Shown here: piece by piece, positions 8,415 to 17,190 of the stretch
How the letters are laid out: each line of letters starts with the position of its first letter
Numbering within the stretch: the stretch's first letter is position 1
Assembly: GCA_016936665.1 (NCBI GenBank)
Contig: JAFGXI010000023.1
Span: 1 to 62,927 of the forward strand
Direction: 5' to 3'
Source: Bacteroidales bacterium
Lineage (GTDB): Bacteria; Bacteroidota; Bacteroidia; Bacteroidales; JAFGXI01
DNA: 62,927 nt
Notes under the pieces: generated by a model
The model's input: only the letters and a program-made list of their open reading frames with translations
What the model was told of the DNA's origin: nothing
The model's database searches: none
Program-made: the position numbers and the translations under genes

Positions 8415-8788
8415 TATTTACCTAAAATCATTTTAATGCCAACTAGCAATAGCAAGACGCCAAACATTTTTTGCAGCGTTTTAGCCGGCAAATTCACGGC
8501 TAGCAAAGATCCAAAGTATGTCCCTACCACAAAAGTTAAAATAATAATTCCGGCAAATTTAAAATTAATGTAGCCACTTTTATAGTAATTAATTGCCCCA
8601 GCAATAGCAACCGGAACAGAAAGAACAGCTATACTTGTGCCTTGTGCTTGTTGCTGACTCAAGCCTAAAAAGAAAACCAAAGCTGGTATAATGATTATTC
8701 CACCGCCAACGCCCATCGAACCACTTACAAATCCGGCTAATAAACCAATTACGACTAAAATGATTACATGTTCAATACTCATATTCAT
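8414..8788 (-). CDS. Half-length TauE/SafE-family membrane transporter
   Basis: This 124-residue protein has about four hydrophobic helices. The TauE/SafE signature FVSGSMGVGGGIIIIPAL (about 21-38) is near the start, and QGTSIAVLSVPVAIAG (about 49-64) resembles the second conserved block. Full-length members have two such halves (about 250 residues) and move sulfite, sulfonates or other small anions. This one has only one half and would have to act as a dimer. It is intact: its start is 7 bp from the previous stop and its end overlaps the next start, so it is not obviously a truncated pseudogene. Confidence 0.8.
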   Translation of the reverse strand: MNMSIEHVIILVVIGLLAGFVSGSMGVGGGIIIIPALVFFLGLSQQQAQGTSIAVLSVPVAIAGAINYYKSGYINFKFAGIIILTFVVGTYFGSLLAVNLPAKTLQKMFGVLLLLVGIKMILGK

Positions 8789-8795
8789 TAAAAAA

Positions 8796-11700
8796 TTAAA
8801 AGTCTAAACTCAGCGACAAATAAAAGATTCGTGGTAAAATTACATCGCCATCAACACCCCACGCAATGTCGGCTCTAATGAAATAACCTAACAATTTTGA
8901 ACGAACCCCTCCTCCAAAACCATAAACAAACGGAGCTTTTTGATTGTCGATGATTATCGTAATTGGTTGAGTGAGGTAATCGTCTTGATTGTATGTATTG
9001 GCTTCATCGTATGGAGACGAGCCAGTCCATGCTGTACCAACATCTAAAAATGTAATCAACTGCAGATTATATAAAAATTGAGAGGTTACAGGATTTCTTG
9101 AAAAATAACGCACAACAGGCCATCTTATTTCATTGTTTAACACGGCAAACGCATTTCCATTTCTAACATTCTGAGGAAAACCTCTCATATTGGTAGCTAA
9201 AGATTGAAAGGCCCAATTGATTTCTCTATTTTGTTTGACCGATTCATCGAAGGTTGGAGTTGTATTTGAAAAATTGATCCAGTTGTCTGTCGAACCTAAA
9301 AAATACATTAGACGACTCTCCCCCAAGGAAATACTACTCGCTAGACGACTCGCCCATATTAAATTTCGATGAATATATTGATAGTGTCTAAAATCGAGTC
9401 CTAAAACGTATAAATCCGGATGATCGCCATCGATTTGTTTATAAGCTTCGGCAAATATTTTATTCCTCCATCCTCTATATAAATTCTCTCCTAAAGATAT
9501 TGAGTTATCAAATACATATTCCAATTTAATTCCCGCCCAATTCTTATAATAGTATGGTTCGACCAGAGAAGCGTAATCGGTCGATTTAATAACGATTTTA
9601 TCGTATCGATAGTTTAGCGTTCCGGAAATTGAAGATACCTGATTGAATGGATATTTCAATTTATAAAACAATTGATTTGAATAATTTTTCAAATAGTATG
9701 TTTGTAAGTTTGGCAACATAAAGGATTCTTCGAAAGCCTGTCGGTAATAAATCAACTCTTTATTGAGTCTTTTTTTCAAATTTTCAATTCTAAATAAATA
9801 TTCCGTACTATTTAAATCTAGTCCTATCCTAAATGCAGCCGTAAACCTGTAATCTTCGAACAAATCTGAAATGGCTAGTTTGGTTAAAATATTAAAGCCA
9901 GGGTTATAATATACGCCAGTTCCTGTGTATGTTTGATACGATTGATTCAAAAATGTGAAATCGACCTGAGTTACTACGTTATCGGGATAAAAAGCAGTAA
10001 AATAATAGTACGGTCTAAAATTAATCTTCTTTTCTGTATTGGATGAATCGCTAGTTTCGGAAAGCGGTTTGCTGGTGTTTTCGGTAATGGTAAATATATA
10101 ATTTCTAAAATCGATAGCATTTGTATCTACTTCAGCCGGCTCATCAACTTGTTCATTAACAGTCGGATCTTCTTTTTGAGCAACAGTATCTGTGTTTTGA
10201 ATTAAAATCTGTTTAGATTTCCAGTCGGTTTGCCTAATATCTTTGACTGTTTTATTAACATCGAAAGCACTTTCGAAAAGTCGATGTTTTTTATTGAAGA
10301 AATTCAACGTGAATAAACGACTGTCGTCTGGCGAAATCGCGTAGGATTCTATGTTTCGATTATAATCGGTAAGAGAGTAATTCTTAGCAAAATATTTGTA
10401 ATGCACAGTAGTATCTATATAACTTATGGCGCTGTCGTAAATGGCTTTGTTTAAATTAACGACTCCACTTTCATCGGTTAAGTATATGAATTTCAAACCA
10501 TCAATTGAATGAGGCGTCGACTCATCGGCATTTCTAGTTTCGGTTAATCTCATCAACTTTTCATTGCCTTGTTTATACACAAATAAATCATAATTATTTT
10601 GCCTTACATTGGCCGTTAAAGAATCTGTGCTTCGGTTTGATGAAAACACAATAGATTCTCCGTCCTCCAAAAAGGCAGCATCCTTTTCTTCAGCTAAATC
10701 ATTGGTAAGCGGTTTATATGTATTCGAAAGTAAATTATAAACAAAAAGATCGCTCTGTCCATCTTTAACTCCTGTGAATACAAATGATTGTCCTTTATCG
10801 TCGAACTGAAACTGATTAATTTTATTAAACCCAAATATCTGAACAGAGTTTGTTTTTTTAGTCTCAAAATCGTACTGATTAAGCCACATTCCTCCTTTAT
10901 TCTCGTTGATATAATAAAGCCACTGACCTGAAGGATGGAATGCTATTAAAGGATAAGAATAATCGGTAATTTGCAATAATCGATGCTCTTTTCTTAGAAT
11001 GCTTTTCTTTTTACCGGTCTTTAAATTGTGCACCCATATGATGTACTTACCCATTTCGTTGGTGTTGTAAGCCAAGTATTCTCCATCGCTACTTATGCAT
11101 AAATTTTGATACACTCGATTCGGATTGGTCTTTTTAATTTCATTTTCGAGTTTAACTTTATACGTTTCATCAGCACTATAAAATCCTTTGTAATAATCTA
11201 GCCAGTTGTATGTAAGATAGCTGAAAGACGTGCCTAATACAAATAAAAAACCACTTTCGACACTTTTCGAAATTCTGGTAATATAAATGATATTTGGAAT
11301 TACATTTTTACCATATCTTTTACCAATATAATTCCATATCGATTGACCGGCTCTAATAGCCTCTTCTCCTTCCAAACGGTTGAAATTTTCGTATTTACCA
11401 GTCAGTACAGCATCGCGAGTGAAATTGTCGATATCTGTAGACCAGCCTTGAGATAGATATCTCGATAGACCTTTTGTGTACCATTCCGGTAAAGATAATA
11501 GTGTTGAGTAGGCAACTTTAGAGGTCAAACTTCCTCCGAAAAGCATTTGATTGATTATCATTTCCGAAATAACTTCGGAAACTTGCTGTTCGAATCTTTT
11601 ATAATCCCCCTCAAAATAGAGAAAAGCGCGATTCATATTAACTTTGGTTGTACCACCAATATTATTTTCTTCTTGATCGGTCACCAGTCCTACATTACTT

Positions 11701-12014
11701 TGCCTAAAGTCGGATAAATTATTAAATACCTGAAGTATAATTCGTTGATCTAATTGAAACTCGAAGAAATTTTCATATTCTTTAATTTTTTCATCTGCAA
11801 CTTTACAAACGAATTGAGCCAATTGTTCGCCATCATCATAAAAATAAGTATCGAAACGAGGCCAACGGTAATATTGCCACTCAAGGATGTCGTATTGTAC
11901 TCTATTTTTTCCAAAATTCATTTTATACCCATTGTAAAACTGCGCATCTAACGATTGCCAAATCAGCATTGATATTAATAATAGGATAATATATTTTGGC
12001 TTCAATTTTATCAT
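8796..12014 (-). CDS. Secreted PD40 beta-propeller protein with C-terminal outer-membrane barrel
   Basis: The 1072-residue protein has a signal peptide (1-24), an N-terminal helical region (about 40-280) shaped like a gluzincin peptidase but without HExxH (the equivalent site reads SEMIINQ, near 150-156), a TolB/PD40-type propeller (about 295-590, with repeats such as AFHPSGQWLYYI and DAAFLEDGESIVFSSNRS), an acidic linker, and a surface-antigen-like barrel (about 680-1072, with a glycine-rich GFGGGVRSKLLGYF strand near the C terminus). It overlaps the OstA-like gene by 4 bp (ATGA). I infer an outer-membrane protein with a periplasmic propeller. Its role is unknown. Confidence 0.75.
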   Translation of the reverse strand: MIKLKPKYIILLLISMLIWQSLDAQFYNGYKMNFGKNRVQYDILEWQYYRWPRFDTYFYDDGEQLAQFVCKVADEKIKEYENFFEFQLDQRIILQVFNNLSDFRQSNVGLVTDQEENNIGGTTKVNMNRAFLYFEGDYKRFEQQVSEVISEMIINQMLFGGSLTSKVAYSTLLSLPEWYTKGLSRYLSQGWSTDIDNFTRDAVLTGKYENFNRLEGEEAIRAGQSIWNYIGKRYGKNVIPNIIYITRISKSVESGFLFVLGTSFSYLTYNWLDYYKGFYSADETYKVKLENEIKKTNPNRVYQNLCISSDGEYLAYNTNEMGKYIIWVHNLKTGKKKSILRKEHRLLQITDYSYPLIAFHPSGQWLYYINENKGGMWLNQYDFETKKTNSVQIFGFNKINQFQFDDKGQSFVFTGVKDGQSDLFVYNLLSNTYKPLTNDLAEEKDAAFLEDGESIVFSSNRSTDSLTANVRQNNYDLFVYKQGNEKLMRLTETRNADESTPHSIDGLKFIYLTDESGVVNLNKAIYDSAISYIDTTVHYKYFAKNYSLTDYNRNIESYAISPDDSRLFTLNFFNKKHRLFESAFDVNKTVKDIRQTDWKSKQILIQNTDTVAQKEDPTVNEQVDEPAEVDTNAIDFRNYIFTITENTSKPLSETSDSSNTEKKINFRPYYYFTAFYPDNVVTQVDFTFLNQSYQTYTGTGVYYNPGFNILTKLAISDLFEDYRFTAAFRIGLDLNSTEYLFRIENLKKRLNKELIYYRQAFEESFMLPNLQTYYLKNYSNQLFYKLKYPFNQVSSISGTLNYRYDKIVIKSTDYASLVEPYYYKNWAGIKLEYVFDNSISLGENLYRGWRNKIFAEAYKQIDGDHPDLYVLGLDFRHYQYIHRNLIWASRLASSISLGESRLMYFLGSTDNWINFSNTTPTFDESVKQNREINWAFQSLATNMRGFPQNVRNGNAFAVLNNEIRWPVVRYFSRNPVTSQFLYNLQLITFLDVGTAWTGSSPYDEANTYNQDDYLTQPITIIIDNQKAPFVYGFGGGVRSKLLGYFIRADIAWGVDGDVILPRIFYLSLSLDF

Positions 12015-13714
12015 TGTTCTTTCCAGATAAAGATATCGTTTTTAGTTTGAGGGCGAATGGCTTCTTTCCACGAAAATCCTTTTAAATATAACTCTTCTTG
12101 AGGTAATTTTCCAACCGGATTCAATATTCCATTGGGTTGTTTGTATAATGTTACTTTTATCGGCTGATTTTCTTCAAACCAAATAGTCATCGTGGTGCTT
12201 TCCGTAAGATTTACACCAACCAAATCACCCTTTAAAGAATCTTTTTGTTGTTCTTCAGTAGCATCTTCACGAGGAAAGAAAATCGACTTTGCATCGGTGT
12301 AAACATCGAGTTTACTAAGCTCATTGTCTAAGTTAAAGAACCCAACCATATCTTTACCTTGAATTTGATTGAAACGAATTGAATCGTCTTGAATTGTAAT
12401 AAACGAGCTCGCAAGCAAATTCATTTTAGTTGGCTTGTTATTCTCAGTTTGTAGCTCAATATACTCTGCTGTTATCTGTTTTTCTCCAGACCAAATAATG
12501 GGCAATTTAAATAATCGTATTGTTGAATCTTTGGTTGAATAACTTAACGAATCTGTTCTGGCTTGAATGTCGTCTTTAAAAATCTGAACATGATGAAATG
12601 CCAACACAATCTTAGTGGTATCTGTGGTTTCAGTAAACAAAGTATCGGAAACAAAAGTTTGGGTTATCCAACAGGAAGTGTCTAAATCGGAACGATTCTC
12701 CTGTGGCACGCTATCGTTTCCAATATAAACAAGGGAATCGGTATATTGGTATATTTCAACTTTAATTGAGTCAATAACTCTAAATAATTTTAAGGTGTCG
12801 GCATGAAGAAAAAGGGTATCTTCTTGGTTATATTTGGTCATAAGAGCTCGTAAAGTCACATAAGCACTGTCGTTGCGTTCGAAATATTCAGCATAATCGC
12901 CGGTAATTAAAATCTGCGCAGAGGTGTCTAACAAAGCAACCTTATTTTTTGCTTCACCATATCCTAAATTTCGATCGTAAAACAAGCTGTCGCCACTTAA
13001 CTTTTTATCTTTACTTAAAATATAGGCGTTTTTAGCTACTTTAGAAATATCCTTTTTAGTATCGTACCACCCAAATTCACAATAAATAAAATTTGAATCG
13101 CTTACAATATCGGTAGATCCGTAAAAGTAACTAATGTCTGTCCCAGTATTATAGCGTAGTGAATCTGAGAAGATAGTATAATCCGGATTTAGCAAAGTAA
13201 CGCTATCTACGGCATAATAATCTTTCGTGTCGGAATAATAATAACCATTTACGCTTTTTAAATCGTTTTGCTGATCTTTAATGAAACCCCAATCGAAATA
13301 ATGCCCGATATTCATATTTCTATCGTAATCCAGAGAATCGGTTTTAAGTGTCGATTGCCCATGCACTAAGCGTACATTTCTTCTAACTCTTGCCATTCGA
13401 GTATTTCCGTTGTAATTAAGGTAATCGCCATATAAATTTAAAGAATCGCCTTGTTTTATTCTAACATTATTAAAAGCCTGTAAAATATTAGTTTTAGAGT
13501 TTAAATAAGCGCTATCGCAGTACATTATAGCGTTTTCGTGCTGAAACTGAACATTGCCTAAAAGACGTTTTACATCTTTTCCAATTTTTTCGTCGAACTC
13601 AATGCTATTGGCATTTAAAATTTCGATTCGTTTTGTTTTTTGAGCCAAAAGTGAATGATTGAACATCGAAAAAACGAACAACAAGCAGAGGAGATATGTT
13701 TTGTTTAGGGTCAC
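12011..13714 (-). CDS. OstA-like (LptA/LptD N-domain type) envelope protein
   Basis: This 567-residue protein has a signal peptide (1-24, ending in LLAQ). It carries repeated beta-jellyroll units of the OstA/LptA type: VQFQHENAIMYCDSAYLNSKTN, NLYGDYLNYNGNTRMA, TLKTDSLDYDRN and SGDSLFYDRN are successive rungs, usually a DS(A/L)xY core. Related domains carry lipopolysaccharide across the periplasm in Lpt systems, and Bacteroidota have long OstA-like proteins of this kind. The LptD barrel is absent. It is coupled to the propeller-barrel gene downstream (4-bp overlap) and lies 9 bp after moxR, which suggests a joint role in outer-membrane assembly. That role is inference. Confidence 0.82.
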   Translation of the reverse strand: MTLNKTYLLCLLFVFSMFNHSLLAQKTKRIEILNANSIEFDEKIGKDVKRLLGNVQFQHENAIMYCDSAYLNSKTNILQAFNNVRIKQGDSLNLYGDYLNYNGNTRMARVRRNVRLVHGQSTLKTDSLDYDRNMNIGHYFDWGFIKDQQNDLKSVNGYYYSDTKDYYAVDSVTLLNPDYTIFSDSLRYNTGTDISYFYGSTDIVSDSNFIYCEFGWYDTKKDISKVAKNAYILSKDKKLSGDSLFYDRNLGYGEAKNKVALLDTSAQILITGDYAEYFERNDSAYVTLRALMTKYNQEDTLFLHADTLKLFRVIDSIKVEIYQYTDSLVYIGNDSVPQENRSDLDTSCWITQTFVSDTLFTETTDTTKIVLAFHHVQIFKDDIQARTDSLSYSTKDSTIRLFKLPIIWSGEKQITAEYIELQTENNKPTKMNLLASSFITIQDDSIRFNQIQGKDMVGFFNLDNELSKLDVYTDAKSIFFPREDATEEQQKDSLKGDLVGVNLTESTTMTIWFEENQPIKVTLYKQPNGILNPVGKLPQEELYLKGFSWKEAIRPQTKNDIFIWKEQ

Positions 13715-13723
13715 GCCAATCGT

Positions 13724-14686
13724 TTATAGCAATGCTTCAATAATTTTCTCAATCGTCAAACCTTCGGCTTCAGCTTTGTAGTTTTTCGAAATACGATGCC
13801 TCAAAATTGAATAAGCAACTGCTTTTACATCTTCGATATCGGGAGAATATTTCCCATTTAATGCGGCATGAGTCTTTGCTCCGATAATTAAGAATTGTGA
13901 AGCTCTTGGACCTGCCCCCCATTCTACATAATTATTAATTATTTCGGGGGCTCTATCACTACCCGGTCTGGTCTTTGAAACTAAATTAACGGCGTATTCT
14001 ATCACGCTATCATTAACCGGAATTTTATAGATTAAAGATTGATATTTCAAAATTTCCTCTTGTGTCATGACTTTTCCGATGCTTACATTTGCTCCCGAGG
14101 TTGTTTGCTTAACAATCTGTAATTCTTCATCGAATGAAGGATAATCAACAATAACATTGAACATAAAACGGTCGAGTTGAGCTTCCGGCAATGGATAAGT
14201 TCCTTCTTGTTCGATGGGGTTTTGCGTCGCCATTACAAAAAATGGTTTCGATAACTGGTAATTTACACCCGCTGCCGTAACCGATTTTTCTTGCATAGCT
14301 TCTAGTAAAGCGGCTTGTGTTTTAGGTGGTGTTCTGTTTATTTCGTCGGCTAAAACGAAATTAGTAAAGATCGGGCCTTTAACAAATTTGAATTGTCTGT
14401 TTTCGTCTAAGATTTCGGTTCCTACGATATCCGAAGGCATCAAATCGGGCGTAAATTGTATACGACTAAAATCCAAACCTAAGACTTTCGATAAAGAACT
14501 AACCAACAATGTCTTAGCTAATCCAGGTACGCCTACTAACAAACAATGACCTTGACTAAAAATTGATATCAACACTTCTTTTACAACTTGATCTTGCCCC
14601 ACTATAACTTTGCCTAATTCTTTTTGTAATAATTGAAATGCCGATTTTAATTGATCTAATGCTTGTATATCGTTTGAGTGCTCCAT
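13724..14686 (-). CDS. MoxR-family AAA+ ATPase
   Basis: This 320-residue protein has Walker A GVPGLAKT (52-59), Walker B LADEINR (D114, E115), sensor 1 in [11 protein letters not shown], and the arginine-containing EAQLDRF. The C-terminal lid contains ILRHRI. MoxR ATPases act as chaperones that mature other protein complexes, usually with DUF58 and VWA partners encoded next door. Those partners are absent here. Instead the gene heads a run with OstA-like and propeller-barrel genes. It is transcribed divergently from the aminotransferase gene. Confidence 0.92.
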   Translation of the reverse strand: MEHSNDIQALDQLKSAFQLLQKELGKVIVGQDQVVKEVLISIFSQGHCLLVGVPGLAKTLLVSSLSKVLGLDFSRIQFTPDLMPSDIVGTEILDENRQFKFVKGPIFTNFVLADEINRTPPKTQAALLEAMQEKSVTAAGVNYQLSKPFFVMATQNPIEQEGTYPLPEAQLDRFMFNVIVDYPSFDEELQIVKQTTSGANVSIGKVMTQEEILKYQSLIYKIPVNDSVIEYAVNLVSKTRPGSDRAPEIINNYVEWGAGPRASQFLIIGAKTHAALNGKYSPDIEDVKAVAYSILRHRISKNYKAEAEGLTIEKIIEALL

Positions 14687-14714
14687 AGAATGTTTAAATA
14701 TTGATACCGTTAAA

Positions 14715-14744
14715 ATTTTCGTTTCGAAATAATCTACGAAAATA
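14715..14744 (-). promoter_or_regulatory. Inverted repeat and near-consensus -7 box upstream of moxR
   Basis: The 8-bp arms ATTTTCGT (14715-14722) and ACGAAAAT (14736-14743) are perfect inverted repeats 13 bp apart, with a central TTTCGAAA palindrome (14722-14729). The right arm overlaps TATTTTCG (14737-14744, minus strand), one base away from the -7 consensus. This makes it a candidate operator and promoter for the moxR run. Confidence 0.35.
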
Positions 14745-14879
14745 CAGAATCCACGCGGAATATTAAATTTTTAACTTATGAAAATTTGTTAAGATCTGTC
14801 AGAATCAATAAACCTACTCGATGTTGATAAATCGGACAAATTCGACTTATTTTAATTCAATCAACTTTTTTAAATGCTT

Positions 14880-14887
14880 TAAATTTG
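14880..14887 (+). promoter_or_regulatory. Possible -7 box for the aminotransferase gene
   Basis: TAAATTTG matches TAnnTTTG exactly and lies 78 bp upstream of the ATG at 14965. There is no clear TTTG at -33, so support is moderate. The rest of the 278-bp divergent gap (14687-14964) holds no gene. Confidence 0.4.
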
Positions 14888-14964
14888 TCGTTAGAATCAA
14901 TATAAATAACAAACTTAAAATCTTATTCCAGCTATATTAAAAAACAAACGATAAAAAATAACAA

Positions 14965-16068
14965 ATGAAAACGAAATCAACTGGTGCTAAGTATTCTGCG
15001 ATTGTAGGTATTGGGGAGCAATTAAAGCAATTAGAACAAGAAACCGGACAAAAATATTTACGACTAAACCGAGGCATCCCCACCGTTACTCAGATCGACT
15101 TAAGCGAAGTAATTCCATTAATCGATTTTAACAGCGCAGAACTACAAGTATATCCGCCTAATTCGGGCTTAATGCGATTAAAAAAAGCTATCAATCATTA
15201 TTATTTTAATGATACTTCCTCGGAAGAAAATATTATGATTACAGCCGGTGGCATGAATGGCTTAGACCTTATCTTTAAAACCTTAGATACCTCCCTGGTA
15301 TTACTACCAGAATTTTATTGGGGAGCGTATGCCAACATTCTAAAAATCAATCAAATTCCTTTCGAGACATATTATAGTTTCGAAAATTTACTTGCAAAAA
15401 AAGAGCAATATAAAGACGCGAGTGTAATTATATGCGACCCCAACAATCCCATGGGCAATAAGTACGACGACAAAATGCTTTTAGAAATGGTACGCAAATT
15501 AAACGTCAACGATACCAATATTATTTGGGATAGCCCTTATCGCAAGCTTTTTATTGAAGGTAAAGATGATTTTTACAGCCAACTTATTTGTTACGATAAA
15601 GTTATTGTATGCGACAGTTTCAGCAAATCGATTGGCCTTAGTGGGCAACGTTTAGGCTTTGTACATTCCAACAATAAACAATTTCTTGAAGTATTTAATA
15701 TCAATTTGTTGTATGCAACTAATGGCATCAATGCATTTGCACAAATATTAGTCGAAAAAATCCTCAGCACACCTCAAGGACAAAGAGCAGCTTTCGAATT
15801 TCGAGAAGCAACAAGAATAGCGATGAAACAAAACATCGACTATCTTAGAGAAAAAGGCTTTTTAGCCGAAGAGTTTTACCAAGACAGCGACCCTGTCGGT
15901 ATATTTACGGTTGTTAAATTTAGCGAAAAAGAATTGCTACAACACCATATTGGAAGTGTTGGCTTGTATTATTTTACAATTAAAAAAGATGGTCCGGCTC
16001 AAGACTACAGCCGTTTATGTATTTCTGTCCCACATGAAGAATTAAAAGCCTATTTTGACAATATTTAA
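14965..16068 (+). CDS. PLP-dependent aminotransferase, class I/II
   Basis: This 367-residue fold-type I aminotransferase has a PLP-binding Lys at about 221 in SFSKSIGLSGQR, the NPMG motif (161-164) with the preceding CDPN, the conserved D189/Y192 pair (WDSPYR), and a late Arg in YSRLCIS for the substrate carboxylate. Substrate specificity cannot be read from sequence. The family includes aspartate-, histidinol-phosphate- and alanine-type enzymes. It is slightly short but complete. Its neighbours do not form an obvious biosynthetic pathway with it. Confidence 0.85.
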   Translation: MKTKSTGAKYSAIVGIGEQLKQLEQETGQKYLRLNRGIPTVTQIDLSEVIPLIDFNSAELQVYPPNSGLMRLKKAINHYYFNDTSSEENIMITAGGMNGLDLIFKTLDTSLVLLPEFYWGAYANILKINQIPFETYYSFENLLAKKEQYKDASVIICDPNNPMGNKYDDKMLLEMVRKLNVNDTNIIWDSPYRKLFIEGKDDFYSQLICYDKVIVCDSFSKSIGLSGQRLGFVHSNNKQFLEVFNINLLYATNGINAFAQILVEKILSTPQGQRAAFEFREATRIAMKQNIDYLREKGFLAEEFYQDSDPVGIFTVVKFSEKELLQHHIGSVGLYYFTIKKDGPAQDYSRLCISVPHEELKAYFDNI

Positions 16069-16077
16069 TAGGATTTC

Positions 16078-16110
16078 TTTGTAGAAAAACTAATCGAAGT
16101 ATTACCTTTG
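16078..16110 (+). promoter_or_regulatory. Consensus promoter for the small Cys membrane protein gene
   Basis: TTTG (16078-16081), a 21-nt spacer, then TACCTTTG (16103-16110). Both elements match the Bacteroidota consensus. The -7 box shows that the gene starts at the ATG at 16135 and not at the TTG at 16108. It may also drive mazG and the PAP2 gene. Confidence 0.7.
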
Positions 16111-16134
16111 CTTCAATTTTTTGAAAAGAATGTC

Positions 16135-16389
16135 ATGATTAAAGTATTTATCATTTCAATATTATTAGTGGCCATATCTGGTATTTTGCTTGCAACAAGC
16201 ATCATTTTTAAAAAACTGATACTAAATAAAAGAGGATTTTTTCCGAACACCTCAGTAGGTCACAACCCAAATATGCAAAAACTAGGTATAACCTGTGCTA
16301 AAGGCGATGCATGGAAAGAATTTAAACAATCTAAGGAAGTGCTTGGTTGTTCGACAGACGAGTCGACTGGTGGCTGTTCTTGCGGATAG
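16135..16389 (+). CDS. Small Cys-rich membrane protein
   Basis: This 84-residue protein has one N-terminal membrane helix (about 3-24), followed by basic residues (KKLILNKR) and a soluble part containing ITCAKG and a C-terminal GCSTDESTGGCSCG. The four cysteines suggest metal binding or redox-linked attachment. Bacteroidota genomes carry similar short proteins in which a single helix is followed by a basic NGxFPNT-like stretch, annotated only as membrane or secreted proteins. I cannot give a function. The gene lies 18 bp before mazG and probably shares its transcript. Confidence 0.65.
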   Translation: MIKVFIISILLVAISGILLATSIIFKKLILNKRGFFPNTSVGHNPNMQKLGITCAKGDAWKEFKQSKEVLGCSTDESTGGCSCG

Positions 16390-16407
16390 TTTTTTTAATT
16401 TTTTAAA

Positions 16408-17190
16408 ATGCACAATAGAAAAACACAACTCAACGCCATAGAGCGTTTACTAAATATAATGGATGACTTGCGGGTAGGTTGTCCATGGGATAAGAAGCAA
16501 ACTTTCGAAAGCCTTCGAAAATTAACTATCGAAGAAACTTATGAATTAGCCGATGCCATTGCAGAAAAAAATCTTTCTGAAATAAAAAAAGAACTCGGCG
16601 ATTTACTTCTTCACATTGTTTTCTATTCAAAAATAGGTTCGGAATCCAATGCTTTCGATTTTGCCGATGTTGCTAACAGCATCAGCGAAAAATTGATTTA
16701 CAGACACCCACATATCTACGGCGATACAAAAGTAAAAGACGATCTGGAAGTATTAGAAAATTGGGAAGCTCTAAAATTAAAAGAAAAAAAAGATAAAAGG
16801 GTTTTAGAAGGTGTTCCGAAATCGCTTCCCGCACTTGTAAAAGCCAACCGAATTCAAGAAAAAGTAAGAGGCGTTGGTTTCGACTGGGATGAAAAATCAC
16901 AAATTTGGGATAAAGTTCAAGAAGAACTAAACGAATTGAAAGACGAATTAACATTAGAGAATAACTTCGAAAAACAAGAAGCGGAATTTGGCGATTTTCT
17001 TTTTTCGATGATAAATGCTGCTCGCCTGTATGGTATCGATCCAGAAATGGCTTTAGAAAGAACCAATAAAAAATTCACAAAACGATTTAATTACCTTGAA
17101 GACGAAACTATAAGAAAAGGGAAATCGCTTCATGACATGAACTTGGAAGAAATGAATGCAATTTGGGAAAAAGCTAAAAAATTCGACTAA
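16408..17190 (+). CDS. mazG: Nucleoside triphosphate pyrophosphohydrolase MazG
   Basis: This 260-residue enzyme hydrolyses (d)NTPs to the monophosphates and pyrophosphate and cleans up non-canonical nucleotides. It has two tandem MazG domains. The first carries CPWDKKQTFESL and the EETYE...ELGD magnesium-binding pattern (42-65), and the second carries VGFDW and EAEFGDFLFSMIN. The length matches the E. coli type. Its stop overlaps the start of the PAP2 phosphatase (TAATG), so the two genes are coupled. Confidence 0.95.
   Translation: MHNRKTQLNAIERLLNIMDDLRVGCPWDKKQTFESLRKLTIEETYELADAIAEKNLSEIKKELGDLLLHIVFYSKIGSESNAFDFADVANSISEKLIYRHPHIYGDTKVKDDLEVLENWEALKLKEKKDKRVLEGVPKSLPALVKANRIQEKVRGVGFDWDEKSQIWDKVQEELNELKDELTLENNFEKQEAEFGDFLFSMINAARLYGIDPEMALERTNKKFTKRFNYLEDETIRKGKSLHDMNLEEMNAIWEKAKKFD

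Noticed and set aside
8414..8788. Half-size TauE as a truncated gene.
   Set aside because: Both ends are tightly coupled to its neighbours and no remnant of a second half is seen next to it.
14687..14964. Search for tRNA or riboswitch in the moxR-aminotransferase gap.
   Set aside because: No cloverleaf, T-loop-like GTTCGA or conserved aptamer could be recognised.
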